A stretch of 64,000 bases of DNA from SIG480 sp045539475 (GTDB taxonomy: Bacteria > Bacillota > Clostridia > Oscillospirales > JAAYXM01): positions 18,960 through 82,959 of the forward strand of contig JAZQFJ010000101.1 in the NCBI GenBank assembly GCA_045539475.1, read 5' to 3'. Position 1 is the first letter of the stretch. Every line of letters starts with the position of its first letter. The notes beneath the pieces are model-generated. The model saw nothing but the letters and a program-made list of their open reading frames with translations, was not told where the DNA came from and ran no database searches. Of the stretch, positions 40,356-50,696 are shown one piece after another. The position numbers and the translations under genes are program-made.

Positions 40356-42644
40356 ATGAGAAACAGTATTTTTAAGAAACTCACATCACTTATCGTTGCA
40401 ATGTGCATAGTTGCAACACTTGTCCCCGCGGCCTTTGCAACGGGAGAGACAGCAGAGGTGCTTTCGACGAAGACTATTACCTTAGATGTAAATAATTTCA
40501 CATTAGAGACTTATGAGGATAATCCGGAAAGCGTTGGTAATCATAAGGTTTTTTACAATAGTAGTAAGAGCAGCAGCGGTTACCACGTAATAAAATTCGG
40601 TGATGTCACAGCTTCCGATTACGATCAGTACGAAACGTATTTTCCGTCAGACGCAAACACTTGTACGAATTTTTATACAGTAAACCAGTATTATGATGTA
40701 AATAGCCAAAAAACGCAAGGTGTCCGGTTTAACTTAAAGAGCCAGACTGCAGTTACATTAAAAACCAAAGCACCGCAGACAAAACCGGCACTTTACAGAG
40801 TGACTGTAAAGTACGGAATGTGGAGTGGAGGAACTACATTTAATCTTTCTTTGAATGGAACGGCACTCGGAACATTTAGTAACCTTAATTCTGCTGCTAG
40901 CACGACTCCGGTTGCAATTCAGTCCACTGTTTTTGAATCTGATGGAAAGAAGTTGTTCGTGCCAGACGAGGAGGGGTACCTAACGTTTTCGATTACGACA
41001 ACTTCCTCTTCTGAAAAAAGTTTATGGATCTATCAAATTATCATAGAAGAAATCGCGGATAAATCAGTTTCCTTCAGCTTCGCATCACCTGAGGTAGTTT
41101 CGTCAACAGACAAAATTGACAACTGTCATTTTGAAAAAACAAGCGCATCGGACAATGCTGCTGATGTGGTTCCCGGATATCTGGAATTTGCCGACGATAT
41201 GTATGTAACTACCTCATCTGCTTTATTCAGATATCGTAACTCGAACATAAATGTTTATTCATCAACGGATGCAAGTAATTCGCTTGGTTTGTATGGCAGA
41301 TATCAATTGGTTGTTGATAACATGGAGCATTTTACCAGCTTTGGGCGTTTGGCTTTGAAGCACAAGCTCAATTCCGACGGTATATATAACATCAAGGTAT
41401 CAAGCGGAGCAAATTCCCAGGGTGGACTTATCGGAGTTTATGCAAACGGTGTTCATATAGGAAATATAGAAGATTATAAGGCAACCTTTACTGCGAACTC
41501 CGACGCAATAGCGGTAGGAAAGGCAGAGCTTCATAACACCGATCTCAAGGCATTGAAGCTCACACGCGATGATAATGGTTATGTTGAGATTTCCTTCAAA
41601 GCCCTTGCAGGTGAAGGAACAGACAGAACAAACGGAACTGCTGACAGAGTTGACTTTATCCCATATTTAATTGAGTTTGAAAAGGTAGAAGCTGCAGAAG
41701 TTGCAGAACCGGAGATTGTTTCAAACACCACTGTTGCAGCATATGTAATGAATGATGTCAGTGGAACAATTGCTGAAACACCCGTCAACTCCGGAGTTGC
41801 AGGAAGAACTGTGACCTATACGGCAACGCCTGCTGACGGATATAAGTTTGTTTGCTGGACGGATAAGGATGGCAAGGTGCTTTCAGAGGACAGTGCATAT
41901 ATTTTCAACGCCTATACCAATATGACCGTTTATGCAAATTTCGATGAAACGGATGCTGTTGGTGTTAAGTTCTATAACGGCAACGGTGAGTTCCTCGGCT
42001 TTGTTGAAAAAGAAAACGGAAAGACCTTTGCTGATTATAAGAATGATGCACCGGTTGCAGTATATGATGGTGCAACATTTAGTGGCTGGAGCATAGCAGA
42101 TGAAGCGGTAATAAATGGTGTTGCATATGCTGTTGCACAGTTTGCTGATGTTTCGGAAGAAACTGTAACAGCAACGATTAAAATTAATGGAAATCCGAAA
42201 ATAAACGGCTCTGTTGCGATAGGTACACCGATTGTGTGTTCAGAAGGAGCAGCAACCGCGTGGTATAGAGACGGCAAATACGTTTTCTACGGTCCAAGCT
42301 ATACTCATTATGCATTTAAAAATGTGCTTTTGAACTATAGAACAAATGCCGTAACAACCAAAGCTCCTGTAGCAATTCTTGATGACCTTGGAAATGGCTC
42401 CTATATGTTTGAATACGACGGCGGCGATTATATCGTTTTAGCTGCAGGTGTTGTTTTTGGGAACAGTGAAGATGTAAGTGTTACTTCATGCTATGCCAAC
42501 GCAAAGGCAAGAAACATAGAGGATAATCATGGTCAGTTTAAAGCTTGTGTAAATAGCTCCGGTGATACCGACAAACAGAGTGTTGCACGCGGCTATGTGA
42601 TTTATAGCGACAACGGACAGATAAAGGTGCTATACGCAGACTAA
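40356..42644 (+). CDS. Secreted modular protein with carbohydrate-binding-like modules and an InlB-type repeat
   Basis: 762 aa. Signal peptide residues 1-28 (LIVAMCIVATLVPAAFA). Two copies of a ~170-200-aa beta-rich module (about 40-235 and 245-445); the second ends DFIPYLIEFEKVE, matching the IPYRLTLTKV end of modules in the next protein. Residues ~460-530 form an InlB/Listeria-type repeat (GRTVTYTATPADGYKFVCW). The C-terminal ~200 residues contain no family I know. No SLH or membrane anchor is visible. AAGGAG precedes the ATG. Likely a secreted glycan-binding accessory to the lyase. Confidence 0.8.
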   Translation: MRNSIFKKLTSLIVAMCIVATLVPAAFATGETAEVLSTKTITLDVNNFTLETYEDNPESVGNHKVFYNSSKSSSGYHVIKFGDVTASDYDQYETYFPSDANTCTNFYTVNQYYDVNSQKTQGVRFNLKSQTAVTLKTKAPQTKPALYRVTVKYGMWSGGTTFNLSLNGTALGTFSNLNSAASTTPVAIQSTVFESDGKKLFVPDEEGYLTFSITTTSSSEKSLWIYQIIIEEIADKSVSFSFASPEVVSSTDKIDNCHFEKTSASDNAADVVPGYLEFADDMYVTTSSALFRYRNSNINVYSSTDASNSLGLYGRYQLVVDNMEHFTSFGRLALKHKLNSDGIYNIKVSSGANSQGGLIGVYANGVHIGNIEDYKATFTANSDAIAVGKAELHNTDLKALKLTRDDNGYVEISFKALAGEGTDRTNGTADRVDFIPYLIEFEKVEAAEVAEPEIVSNTTVAAYVMNDVSGTIAETPVNSGVAGRTVTYTATPADGYKFVCWTDKDGKVLSEDSAYIFNAYTNMTVYANFDETDAVGVKFYNGNGEFLGFVEKENGKTFADYKNDAPVAVYDGATFSGWSIADEAVINGVAYAVAQFADVSEETVTATIKINGNPKINGSVAIGTPIVCSEGAATAWYRDGKYVFYGPSYTHYAFKNVLLNYRTNAVTTKAPVAILDDLGNGSYMFEYDGGDYIVLAAGVVFGNSEDVSVTSCYANAKARNIEDNHGQFKACVNSSGDTDKQSVARGYVIYSDNGQIKVLYAD

Positions 42645-42725
42645 ATTAACGACAGCAAGGGGAGGATGGACGGCGTTCATTCTCCCTTTACACAAGTGAA
42701 CCTCTCTCGAAAGGAGACCAACACA

Positions 42726-45700
42726 ATGAAAAGATTATTATCCCTTATCCTCGCAACGGTAATGCTTGTTGCATTGTTACCGGTTGTTCCGGTGACTTTT
42801 GCAACAACGGGCGGCGATATCGTTGTGGAATTTTCAAGCGAAACAACTACGCTCGGTGCTGCTAATGCAGACCCCGAGAACTGGACAAAGCATGACGGCT
42901 ATGAGGTAATTCAGGAAGAGAGCAACTACACAAGCGCCGGTATGGCAAGTGTTGCGGGAAGTGTTGAAACTCCCGATGGCAAGAAAGACCTCTTCAAGCT
43001 TATAACAAGCGGAAAAGCAGCATGGCCTGCGGGTGGAGCAACAAATCGCAGATTGTGGTTTACATTCAAATTCAAGGTTGACACTGCCGGATATTATGCC
43101 GTAAAAGTGCAGGGCGGAAAGTATAATCAGGGTGCAGAATATTTCCTCTATATCGGAGATAAATTCGCGGGGGAATACAGCTGTTTTGATGCATCTGCAT
43201 CTGCGGTAAAGCTCGGCGAGGAAAAGCAGCTCAACACAGTTTATCTTACGCCGGATGGCGACGGATATGTTAAAGCGACATTCAGAACAGCGGTCAAAGC
43301 ACCGGGAAATACAAACTTTTTGATTCCGTACCGTCTTACTCTCACAAAAGTAGATCAAGCACCGGAGTTTTCGGAGTTTGTCGATACAATTCCTGAAAGC
43401 ATTGAGCAGGGCGAAAAAAAAGAAATTACGGTCTCTGCAAAAATGAGCGATGGAGGGACGTATTCATATCCTGCATACAAGCTTGACGGTACGGAAGATA
43501 AAACAGATTCAATTACCGTTTCCGCAAGCGGAGACTCTATGCTCAAAGATGCTGTCGTGAAGGATGGCGTTTATCGAGCAACACTTAAGGCGGGCAGTGT
43601 GGGAAGTACTGACATTTCAATACAAGCGACAATTGGTGGAGAGCAAACCTCTGTAACAACAAAGTCAGTGGCGATTACAGAGGCAAGCGTGCCGCGTGAG
43701 ATTTCAGCACTTTTAATCCGCGACAATCTTAAATTTACAGACAGCGCATTCAGTTATGATACGGTAGTAACAAAAGGTTTCACAATAGTTGAAGATAAAA
43801 GCACTATAAGCGCATCAAGCCGTTGCCAAAATGGACTTGCGATTTCCATAGATGGGGTTATGACAAACTTTGTTGAATTAAACCTCGGAAAGAAAAGTGC
43901 TGCCAATGTATGGCCGAAGGGAAGTAATGCAACAAAGGGCAGTGCATTTACAGTGGCGCTCAATGTTCCTGTTGCCGGAAAATACAGCTTGAAGCTTCAG
44001 GCAATACAGAGGAATACCGCGTTAAATTACTATGTATACGTAAATGATAAATACGCAGGTGACTATGAATCCTTCTATGAGAATGAAACCTCGGCAGGAA
44101 AGTTCAGACTTTCCGATGAAAAAACTCTCAATACCTTCTATCTCAAAAAAGGCTCAAATGAGATTTCATTCCGCTTAAAGCAAGCTCCCACAAACAGCAA
44201 TGGCGTACAGATAATTCCGTATTCAATCCGTCTTGTCCCGGTTGAGGATCAGACAACTGAGCTTAAGCCCGAGAAAATTGATGCCGAAATCTCAGAGGAT
44301 ATGCTTATCGGTCAAAGCTACGAGATTGCGGCAACCGTTAAAATGAACGACGGTTCAACCCGTCTCTTCGGACTTGCAGGTGACGGAACGGCAGACGCAA
44401 ATAATACGGTTGATATCGAGATTATAAACCCTGACGGAACTGAGGTTATACAAAAGGTTTCTTCATCCTACGCGGACGGCAAAACCACCTTTAACCTTAA
44501 AGCAAATGCGCTGGGAAAGGCAAAGGTAAAGATAACCGCGCTTGTGGACAATGTTCCTGTTTCCTCGGAAGAGACGGAAATTGAGGTTGTCGATATTAAG
44601 CAAGTAAATGTATCTTTCGGAAGAAATCCGCTTCCCGAAGGGTATAGCTCTCAGGCAAAGACAGAGATTATCCTTTCAAATGATGAAGTGTATTCCGGCA
44701 ATAGCACGGTTACCTATGGATCCTCCGATCCTTCTGTTATAGAAATAGATCCGCAAACCGGCATTGCAACAGCTGTGGCAAGCGAGGGAAGTGCTGAGAT
44801 CACAGCTTGTGTTGCAGTTGACGGAGCGGAGGATATGAAAGGAACTGTTACGCTCTCGGCAACGGCTGCAATACCGCAGGAAGAGGCGGTTGTATACTTT
44901 ACAGAGAAAACAACCTCTACAAATACAACAGAAACATGGGTAAACCCCTATCTCTGGACAACCGAGGGTTATACCATTCTCCGGGATGAAACCCACGAGA
45001 GTGACGCAAGCGGTGCCGGAAGATATTACGGCGCAAAAGTGCTTACTCCCCAGGGTAACCTCAGTCTTATGCAGATACAGTCCAAGGGTGGGACAACGTG
45101 GCCGTCGACAAATGACAAGTCGGTTATGTTCACGATAACCGTTCCGATGAAGGCAAAGGGATATTACAGCATAAAATTCCGGGGCGCGAAGGCAAGCGCT
45201 TTCTCCGATTATTACATATATGCAGACGGACAGTATGCCGGAGAATACAGCTTCTATGATGCAGCATACGGCGTAGCAGTCCTTGGTGAAGAAAAGCAGT
45301 TAAACACGCTTTTCCTTGATCCGGGAGAAAAGGAATATGTTAAGGTTTCCTTCCGTGTTGCAAAAACTCATTATTCCTCAACGTATATGCTTCCGTATAA
45401 GCTCACTTTCACTCCCGTTGCGGAAAAGCCTGTTATTTCGGGGATTGAAAGCGAGATACAGGATGAGTTTGTGCCGCAGGAGAATATGGTGATTAGCTCA
45501 CGCGTTAAAATGAGTGACGGCTCATACCGCTATTTTGGGAAATACGATGTTTCAGGCAGCACAGCGGCACTTGGCTTTACCGCAGCATCAAGCGATGCAG
45601 GCACAGCTGAGGTTACGGCGCCTGCACTTGCGGCAGATGACTCAAGCAGATTCAGCTTCACGATAAAACCGAAAGCTGCAAAGGCAGAAGCCATAAATAT

Positions 45701-48700
45701 CACGCAGACCGCAAGCGTGGAAAGCGATGAAAAATCCTTAGTAAAAAGCATAACTGTTACGGATGACCCGCTTGAGAGAATAGATGTAAGAACGGAAGCT
45801 GATGAGGTCCTTGAAGGGGATAAGACAAAGCTTATCGTCCAAAATATTCTCAGAAGCGGAAGAGTGTTGGGGAATACTGCAAATGCCGTAACTACGTTCA
45901 CTCCGTCAGAGGAAACGCTTGATATTGCAAATGTAAAGAACGGAGTTCTTGAAACATATAAACCCGGAACTGCAGTTATAAATGTCAGAACCGTATTCAC
46001 AGATCAGGAAAAGGATGTTGATTTTAAAGTAAATATTCTCCCTGAGGGGATGACCTCGGTCAGTGCAACGGCAGGCGGATATACAAACATACGCTTTACC
46101 GGCAACGGCGATGACCACGTGCCTTTCTATGTTCAGGCAATATCAAACCTCGGGCGCGAACTTGATACCTCCGGCGCAATTATTGAGGCGACAGCGCATA
46201 ATCCCGAAATTGCAGATTTAAACGAAGCCCGTGATACTATTATCCCGAAAGCTCCGGGTGAGGCAAAGTTCACAGTTCGTGTAACTCTTAACGGAAGGAC
46301 AAGAGAAACCGAGACAACCTTCACCGTTTCGCCTGCAAAGCGCGGATTTACCTATATAACGGAACAAAAGCGCAAGAACGCAAGGGATAATATCAAGAAA
46401 TATGACTGGGCGGAAGCCGAGGCAGAAAAGCATATAACAATTGCGGATAAATACGTAGGCAACGTTGATGCCCTTTATGACCTCATAACCTCACAAGGAC
46501 TTCTCAGAAGTATGAGTGTCGGCGAGGAATATGATGCAAAGACCCTGTATTGCCGTTATTGCGGGATCAATCTCGGTGCAACATACGGGACATTCCCGTG
46601 GGTAATTGATCCGATAGCTCGTCCGTGGAAAATTCAGTGCCCGGACTGCAAGCGCCTTTTCCCGAGTAACGATTTTGGAAGCTTCTATAAGCTCGGTCTT
46701 AATGAATACGGTGAGTTTGACCGCATGCGTGCGCTTGAGGAACACCGTGAAATGCTTCTTGCAAAGAATATAGACTCAGTAACGCAGAAGCTTATGAGCG
46801 TGGAATCTCCGGGCAAGGAATATACAAATGAATGGTATACATATTACGGCTACGGAATTGAGGAAGGCTATCTCTATAACAAGCTTTATTCCGAAGTCGG
46901 TGATGAGGGATGTCCGGTACAGCTTTCCGAGAGCGAAACAAAGGAACGCTGGGGTGTTGACGACAGCCTTGGTTACTATTCGGGCAAAACAAAGGGATCA
47001 AACGGAAACAACGACCGCCATACATATATCGGATGCTTTATTGCATCGGGTCTCTGGCGCTCGGACGGAAAAACAGGCAAGGCGATTGCTGAAGCAATCC
47101 AGTCATCGGCTCACGCCTATGTTTATACCGGTGAGAAGAAATATGCAGTAGTTGTGGCAGTGCTTCTTGACAGACTTGCTGATTTCTATCCCGATTATGA
47201 CCTTAAGGCATATGACCTTATTGCATATAATGCTCACGGCGGAAGCGGTGTGGGAGGGCTGCTCGGAAATATCGCAGAATCCCAAATCGCGCCCATATTC
47301 CCTGAAGCATACGATATGGTCTATGACATTTTCGATGACCCTGCAGTAGTGGAATATATCGCAAAGAAAGCAAATGAGGTAAAATTCCGTCACGCAAAGG
47401 AAACTCCAAACCAGATAAGACACAACATTGAAAACGGACTCCTCCGGGGAATCTTGAGTAACATTGCATCAGGGAAAGCTGCGGGCAACTTCGGGCTTGC
47501 ACAGGAAACAAACGCGCTTTGTGCGGTTGTGCTTGATTCACAGCCTGAGACAACACAGTGGATAGACTTCCTCTATGCCTCAAACGAGGGCTCAACAACC
47601 ACAAATGTTAAAGGCGGAGGAATTGACGACTATCTCATAAGCCGCATTGACTCCGACGGTCAGGGAGACGAGGCATCAACGTATAACCTGATGTGGATTG
47701 ACGGGATGCAGCCGGTTGCGGACGTACTTGATGGATATGACGGATATGGTGGAGAAAGCTTGTATAAGCATCCGAAGCTTAAGAGAATGTATTATTCGGG
47801 AATTGCCATGATGTTAGGTGAGTTCTCACCGACCATAGGTGACACGTCACGAACGGGGCAAAAAGGTCACTGGACGAGTAAGGCGAGAGTCCTCAATGCA
47901 TTCGATAAGTTCAGAGATCCTGTTTTTGCCCAAGCGGCATATGAGCTTAACGGACGAAGTGTGGACGGATTCAACACGGGCATTTGGACAAGTGACCCTG
48001 AAAAGATTCAGGATGATATTTTAGACGTAATAGAGGAACACGGAACCTTTACGCTTAAAAGTGATATGCTTGCAGGATTTGGCGTGGCAATGCTAAAAAG
48101 CGGCGGTGACTATACAGACAGTACAACACCGACAGCTCTTGATACAAGAAACGCTACATGGATGTATTTCGGAACAAACGGAAATCCTTATTCATCCCAC
48201 CCACACAAGGACACGCTCAATATCGGGCTTATCGCCCACGGTCTTGAGCTTATGCCTGACCACGGCTATCCTGCAAAAACAGGTCAGGACCCGGAGCGCG
48301 TACAGTGGACAAATCAGACAATTTCCCACAACACGGTTGTTGTAAACGAGCAGTCACAGCTTGATCAGGATTCACGAGGCGATGCAATTCACTTCGACGA
48401 AACGGAAATGGTCAAGGTTATGGATGTATCAGAGCCTAATGTTTACAATGAGGTTTCGGAATATCGCCGTTCTGTTCTCAATATAAAGATTGACGATGAG
48501 AATATGTACATGGTGGACTTTTTCAGAGTCCTCGGCGGAGACAATCATATTTACAGCATTCATGTAGCAGCGGACAGCATTGCGGAAACTGTAAATATGG
48601 GAGAAGTAAAACCGCAGGTTGATGAAAACGGAAAGTACATCGGTTCGTACGCAGGCGCCGATGCTCCGTTCGGAAAGGATCCTAATACCAACTCAACAAA

Positions 48701-50690
48701 CTCTGCAATTCTTAAATATCCAAGGGGATATACATGGCTTGACAACGTTGACAGATATAACGATGCAAAAGATAACTTTACTGTCGACTTTAACATTAAG
48801 GATTGGAGAAAATATCTCAGAGATGGCAAGGATCTGCATTTGAGAATGACAGTTCTTGACGGCGAGAACAGGGAAAACGGCGTGGAAACTTCGGTAGCTA
48901 TCGCGAACGGCTATCCTCCCACAAAGAAAGAAAATCAGCAGATTAAGTATCTTAAGTATTTCCTGCTTGAGCATAAGGGAGAAAATCTTGATGCAGTATT
49001 CACCTCTGTTTTTGAACCGTACAAGAAAAATCGCAATCTTGAAAAGACAGAGCCGCTGACGCTTGAAATTATTGGCGGAAGCGAGGTGCCGGAGGATGCA
49101 GCCCGCGCAATAAAGGTAACTCACGTTAACGGAAGAATTGACTACATCTTCTATTCCACAAACAACACTGTTACATATAAAGTAGAGGATGAGGGAAGAA
49201 AAGTTTACTTCCGTGGTTTTGTTGGCGTATATACTCTTCAGGATAAAAACGGAAGCCTTGTAAATACCTATAAGTATAACCTCGACGGTGACATTATCGG
49301 CGAAGAGTTGAGTGAGGAAAATACCGCTGTTGCAGTAATGGGTAAAGTGCAGTCTTTTACAAAGGTTGTTTCTTATAAAAATGAAATGACGGTAGAACTT
49401 GACGGAGCAATATCAGAGGAGACGCTTAAAAAGCTTAACGGTAAGTACGTTTTTGTCGATAACAGCGGTGAAGAGTTCGTGCGCAATGGTGCATATCGGA
49501 TAGAAAATGCAGAGCTCGATGGGGATAAGCTTACACTTGATGTCGGCGAAGTAACCTTTATCAGAAAGTATATAGATTCAACCAATCCGGGGGAAGGATA
49601 TGTATTCAACATAAAAGAAGGTCAATCTATACGTATTCCTCTTTCGTATAGTGAGGATTACTCACCTGAGTTTGAGCCTGTAAGCGATTCGCTATCGGTC
49701 TCCGCAGGAAGTTCAATTTCCGTAACAGTAAAAGCAACAAGCGAACTCGGCGAAGGGATAACGTATTCGGCAAATACTCTTCCGCGTGGAGCAAGCTTAA
49801 GCTGCGCAACCGGAGCGGTTACGTGGAAGCCGGACAGCTCGCAGGTCGGAAAAAACCACTTTGCCGTAACGGCAACCGATGAGTCGGGAAGACAGGCAAC
49901 CGTCCACTTCTATGTAGAGGTCTACGGCTCTACCACCGGCGGAAGCAAAAACGAAACAACCGAAGCTCCGTCAACACCCGCCGGCGGCGGTGGTGGCGGG
50001 GGCGCACCGACACCTGATAAGCCGGACGACACAGAAATGGATGACAGTCAAACCAACAATGGCGGTGAAAGCGGAGAAACAGAAGGAAACGCTGATAACA
50101 CGGGCACGGAGAATGAAACTCTCCGCTTCACCGACATTTCTAACCACGCATGGGCGGCTGATGCAATAAACAGCCTTGCCGACAGCGGAGTTATTAAGGG
50201 TACAAGTGAGAATACCTTCTCGCCTGCAAACAACATCACCCGTGCAGACTTTGCACTGTTGCTTGTACGTGCGTTTGCGCCGGAATCGGATAACACGGAG
50301 AACTTTGCAGATGTAAGCTCATCGGACTATTTCGCATCCGAGCTTGCGATTGCACGAAACACAGGTATCGTTAACGGCATCGGCGAGAATAAATTCGCAC
50401 CGAGAAATACAATTACCCGTCAGGATATGATGGTGATTGTATACCGTGCACTGCAGAGCCAAAGCCTTCTTCTTGAGGAAAAGGAGGGCTTCCGAACGGC
50501 GGTGGATGAGGTGTTATCGCAATATCCGGACTTTGACACTGTCGCTCCTTACGCAAAGGAAGCCGTCACCGCCCTCATCTCCGCAAGGCTTGTCAATGGT
50601 AAAAACGGTCTCGTCGCACCTCTTGAATACACAACACGCGCAGAGGTTGCAGTGCTTATCAAACGAATATTGGATTATACAAAGGAATAA
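42726..50690 (+). CDS. Giant SLH-anchored heparinase II/III-like polysaccharide lyase
   Basis: 2654 aa. ATG 42726 follows AAAGGAG; signal peptide 1-27. Three copies of a ~175-aa module lie at about 33-210, 328-506 and 721-900, each with YY-hydrophobic strands, a DKFAGEY/DGQYAGEY turn and an IPYRLTLTKV-like end. Ig-like segments lie between and up to ~1205. The lyase starts near 1207 (KRKNARDNIKKYDWAEAEAE). It has two CxxC pairs at 1275 and 1305 (CRYC, CPDC), an alpha/alpha toroid, and the heparinase II/III C-terminal sheet (HPHKDTLNIG at 1825, SHNTVVVNEQSQ at 1868). Then an Ig-like domain (~2320-2405), Gly/Asp/Thr linker and three SLH repeats (2467-2654). Confidence 0.88.
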   Translation: MKRLLSLILATVMLVALLPVVPVTFATTGGDIVVEFSSETTTLGAANADPENWTKHDGYEVIQEESNYTSAGMASVAGSVETPDGKKDLFKLITSGKAAWPAGGATNRRLWFTFKFKVDTAGYYAVKVQGGKYNQGAEYFLYIGDKFAGEYSCFDASASAVKLGEEKQLNTVYLTPDGDGYVKATFRTAVKAPGNTNFLIPYRLTLTKVDQAPEFSEFVDTIPESIEQGEKKEITVSAKMSDGGTYSYPAYKLDGTEDKTDSITVSASGDSMLKDAVVKDGVYRATLKAGSVGSTDISIQATIGGEQTSVTTKSVAITEASVPREISALLIRDNLKFTDSAFSYDTVVTKGFTIVEDKSTISASSRCQNGLAISIDGVMTNFVELNLGKKSAANVWPKGSNATKGSAFTVALNVPVAGKYSLKLQAIQRNTALNYYVYVNDKYAGDYESFYENETSAGKFRLSDEKTLNTFYLKKGSNEISFRLKQAPTNSNGVQIIPYSIRLVPVEDQTTELKPEKIDAEISEDMLIGQSYEIAATVKMNDGSTRLFGLAGDGTADANNTVDIEIINPDGTEVIQKVSSSYADGKTTFNLKANALGKAKVKITALVDNVPVSSEETEIEVVDIKQVNVSFGRNPLPEGYSSQAKTEIILSNDEVYSGNSTVTYGSSDPSVIEIDPQTGIATAVASEGSAEITACVAVDGAEDMKGTVTLSATAAIPQEEAVVYFTEKTTSTNTTETWVNPYLWTTEGYTILRDETHESDASGAGRYYGAKVLTPQGNLSLMQIQSKGGTTWPSTNDKSVMFTITVPMKAKGYYSIKFRGAKASAFSDYYIYADGQYAGEYSFYDAAYGVAVLGEEKQLNTLFLDPGEKEYVKVSFRVAKTHYSSTYMLPYKLTFTPVAEKPVISGIESEIQDEFVPQENMVISSRVKMSDGSYRYFGKYDVSGSTAALGFTAASSDAGTAEVTAPALAADDSSRFSFTIKPKAAKAEAINITQTASVESDEKSLVKSITVTDDPLERIDVRTEADEVLEGDKTKLIVQNILRSGRVLGNTANAVTTFTPSEETLDIANVKNGVLETYKPGTAVINVRTVFTDQEKDVDFKVNILPEGMTSVSATAGGYTNIRFTGNGDDHVPFYVQAISNLGRELDTSGAIIEATAHNPEIADLNEARDTIIPKAPGEAKFTVRVTLNGRTRETETTFTVSPAKRGFTYITEQKRKNARDNIKKYDWAEAEAEKHITIADKYVGNVDALYDLITSQGLLRSMSVGEEYDAKTLYCRYCGINLGATYGTFPWVIDPIARPWKIQCPDCKRLFPSNDFGSFYKLGLNEYGEFDRMRALEEHREMLLAKNIDSVTQKLMSVESPGKEYTNEWYTYYGYGIEEGYLYNKLYSEVGDEGCPVQLSESETKERWGVDDSLGYYSGKTKGSNGNNDRHTYIGCFIASGLWRSDGKTGKAIAEAIQSSAHAYVYTGEKKYAVVVAVLLDRLADFYPDYDLKAYDLIAYNAHGGSGVGGLLGNIAESQIAPIFPEAYDMVYDIFDDPAVVEYIAKKANEVKFRHAKETPNQIRHNIENGLLRGILSNIASGKAAGNFGLAQETNALCAVVLDSQPETTQWIDFLYASNEGSTTTNVKGGGIDDYLISRIDSDGQGDEASTYNLMWIDGMQPVADVLDGYDGYGGESLYKHPKLKRMYYSGIAMMLGEFSPTIGDTSRTGQKGHWTSKARVLNAFDKFRDPVFAQAAYELNGRSVDGFNTGIWTSDPEKIQDDILDVIEEHGTFTLKSDMLAGFGVAMLKSGGDYTDSTTPTALDTRNATWMYFGTNGNPYSSHPHKDTLNIGLIAHGLELMPDHGYPAKTGQDPERVQWTNQTISHNTVVVNEQSQLDQDSRGDAIHFDETEMVKVMDVSEPNVYNEVSEYRRSVLNIKIDDENMYMVDFFRVLGGDNHIYSIHVAADSIAETVNMGEVKPQVDENGKYIGSYAGADAPFGKDPNTNSTNSAILKYPRGYTWLDNVDRYNDAKDNFTVDFNIKDWRKYLRDGKDLHLRMTVLDGENRENGVETSVAIANGYPPTKKENQQIKYLKYFLLEHKGENLDAVFTSVFEPYKKNRNLEKTEPLTLEIIGGSEVPEDAARAIKVTHVNGRIDYIFYSTNNTVTYKVEDEGRKVYFRGFVGVYTLQDKNGSLVNTYKYNLDGDIIGEELSEENTAVAVMGKVQSFTKVVSYKNEMTVELDGAISEETLKKLNGKYVFVDNSGEEFVRNGAYRIENAELDGDKLTLDVGEVTFIRKYIDSTNPGEGYVFNIKEGQSIRIPLSYSEDYSPEFEPVSDSLSVSAGSSISVTVKATSELGEGITYSANTLPRGASLSCATGAVTWKPDSSQVGKNHFAVTATDESGRQATVHFYVEVYGSTTGGSKNETTEAPSTPAGGGGGGGAPTPDKPDDTEMDDSQTNNGGESGETEGNADNTGTENETLRFTDISNHAWAADAINSLADSGVIKGTSENTFSPANNITRADFALLLVRAFAPESDNTENFADVSSSDYFASELAIARNTGIVNGIGENKFAPRNTITRQDMMVIVYRALQSQSLLLEEKEGFRTAVDEVLSQYPDFDTVAPYAKEAVTALISARLVNGKNGLVAPLEYTTRAEVAVLIKRILDYTKE

Positions 50691-50696
50691 GTAATT

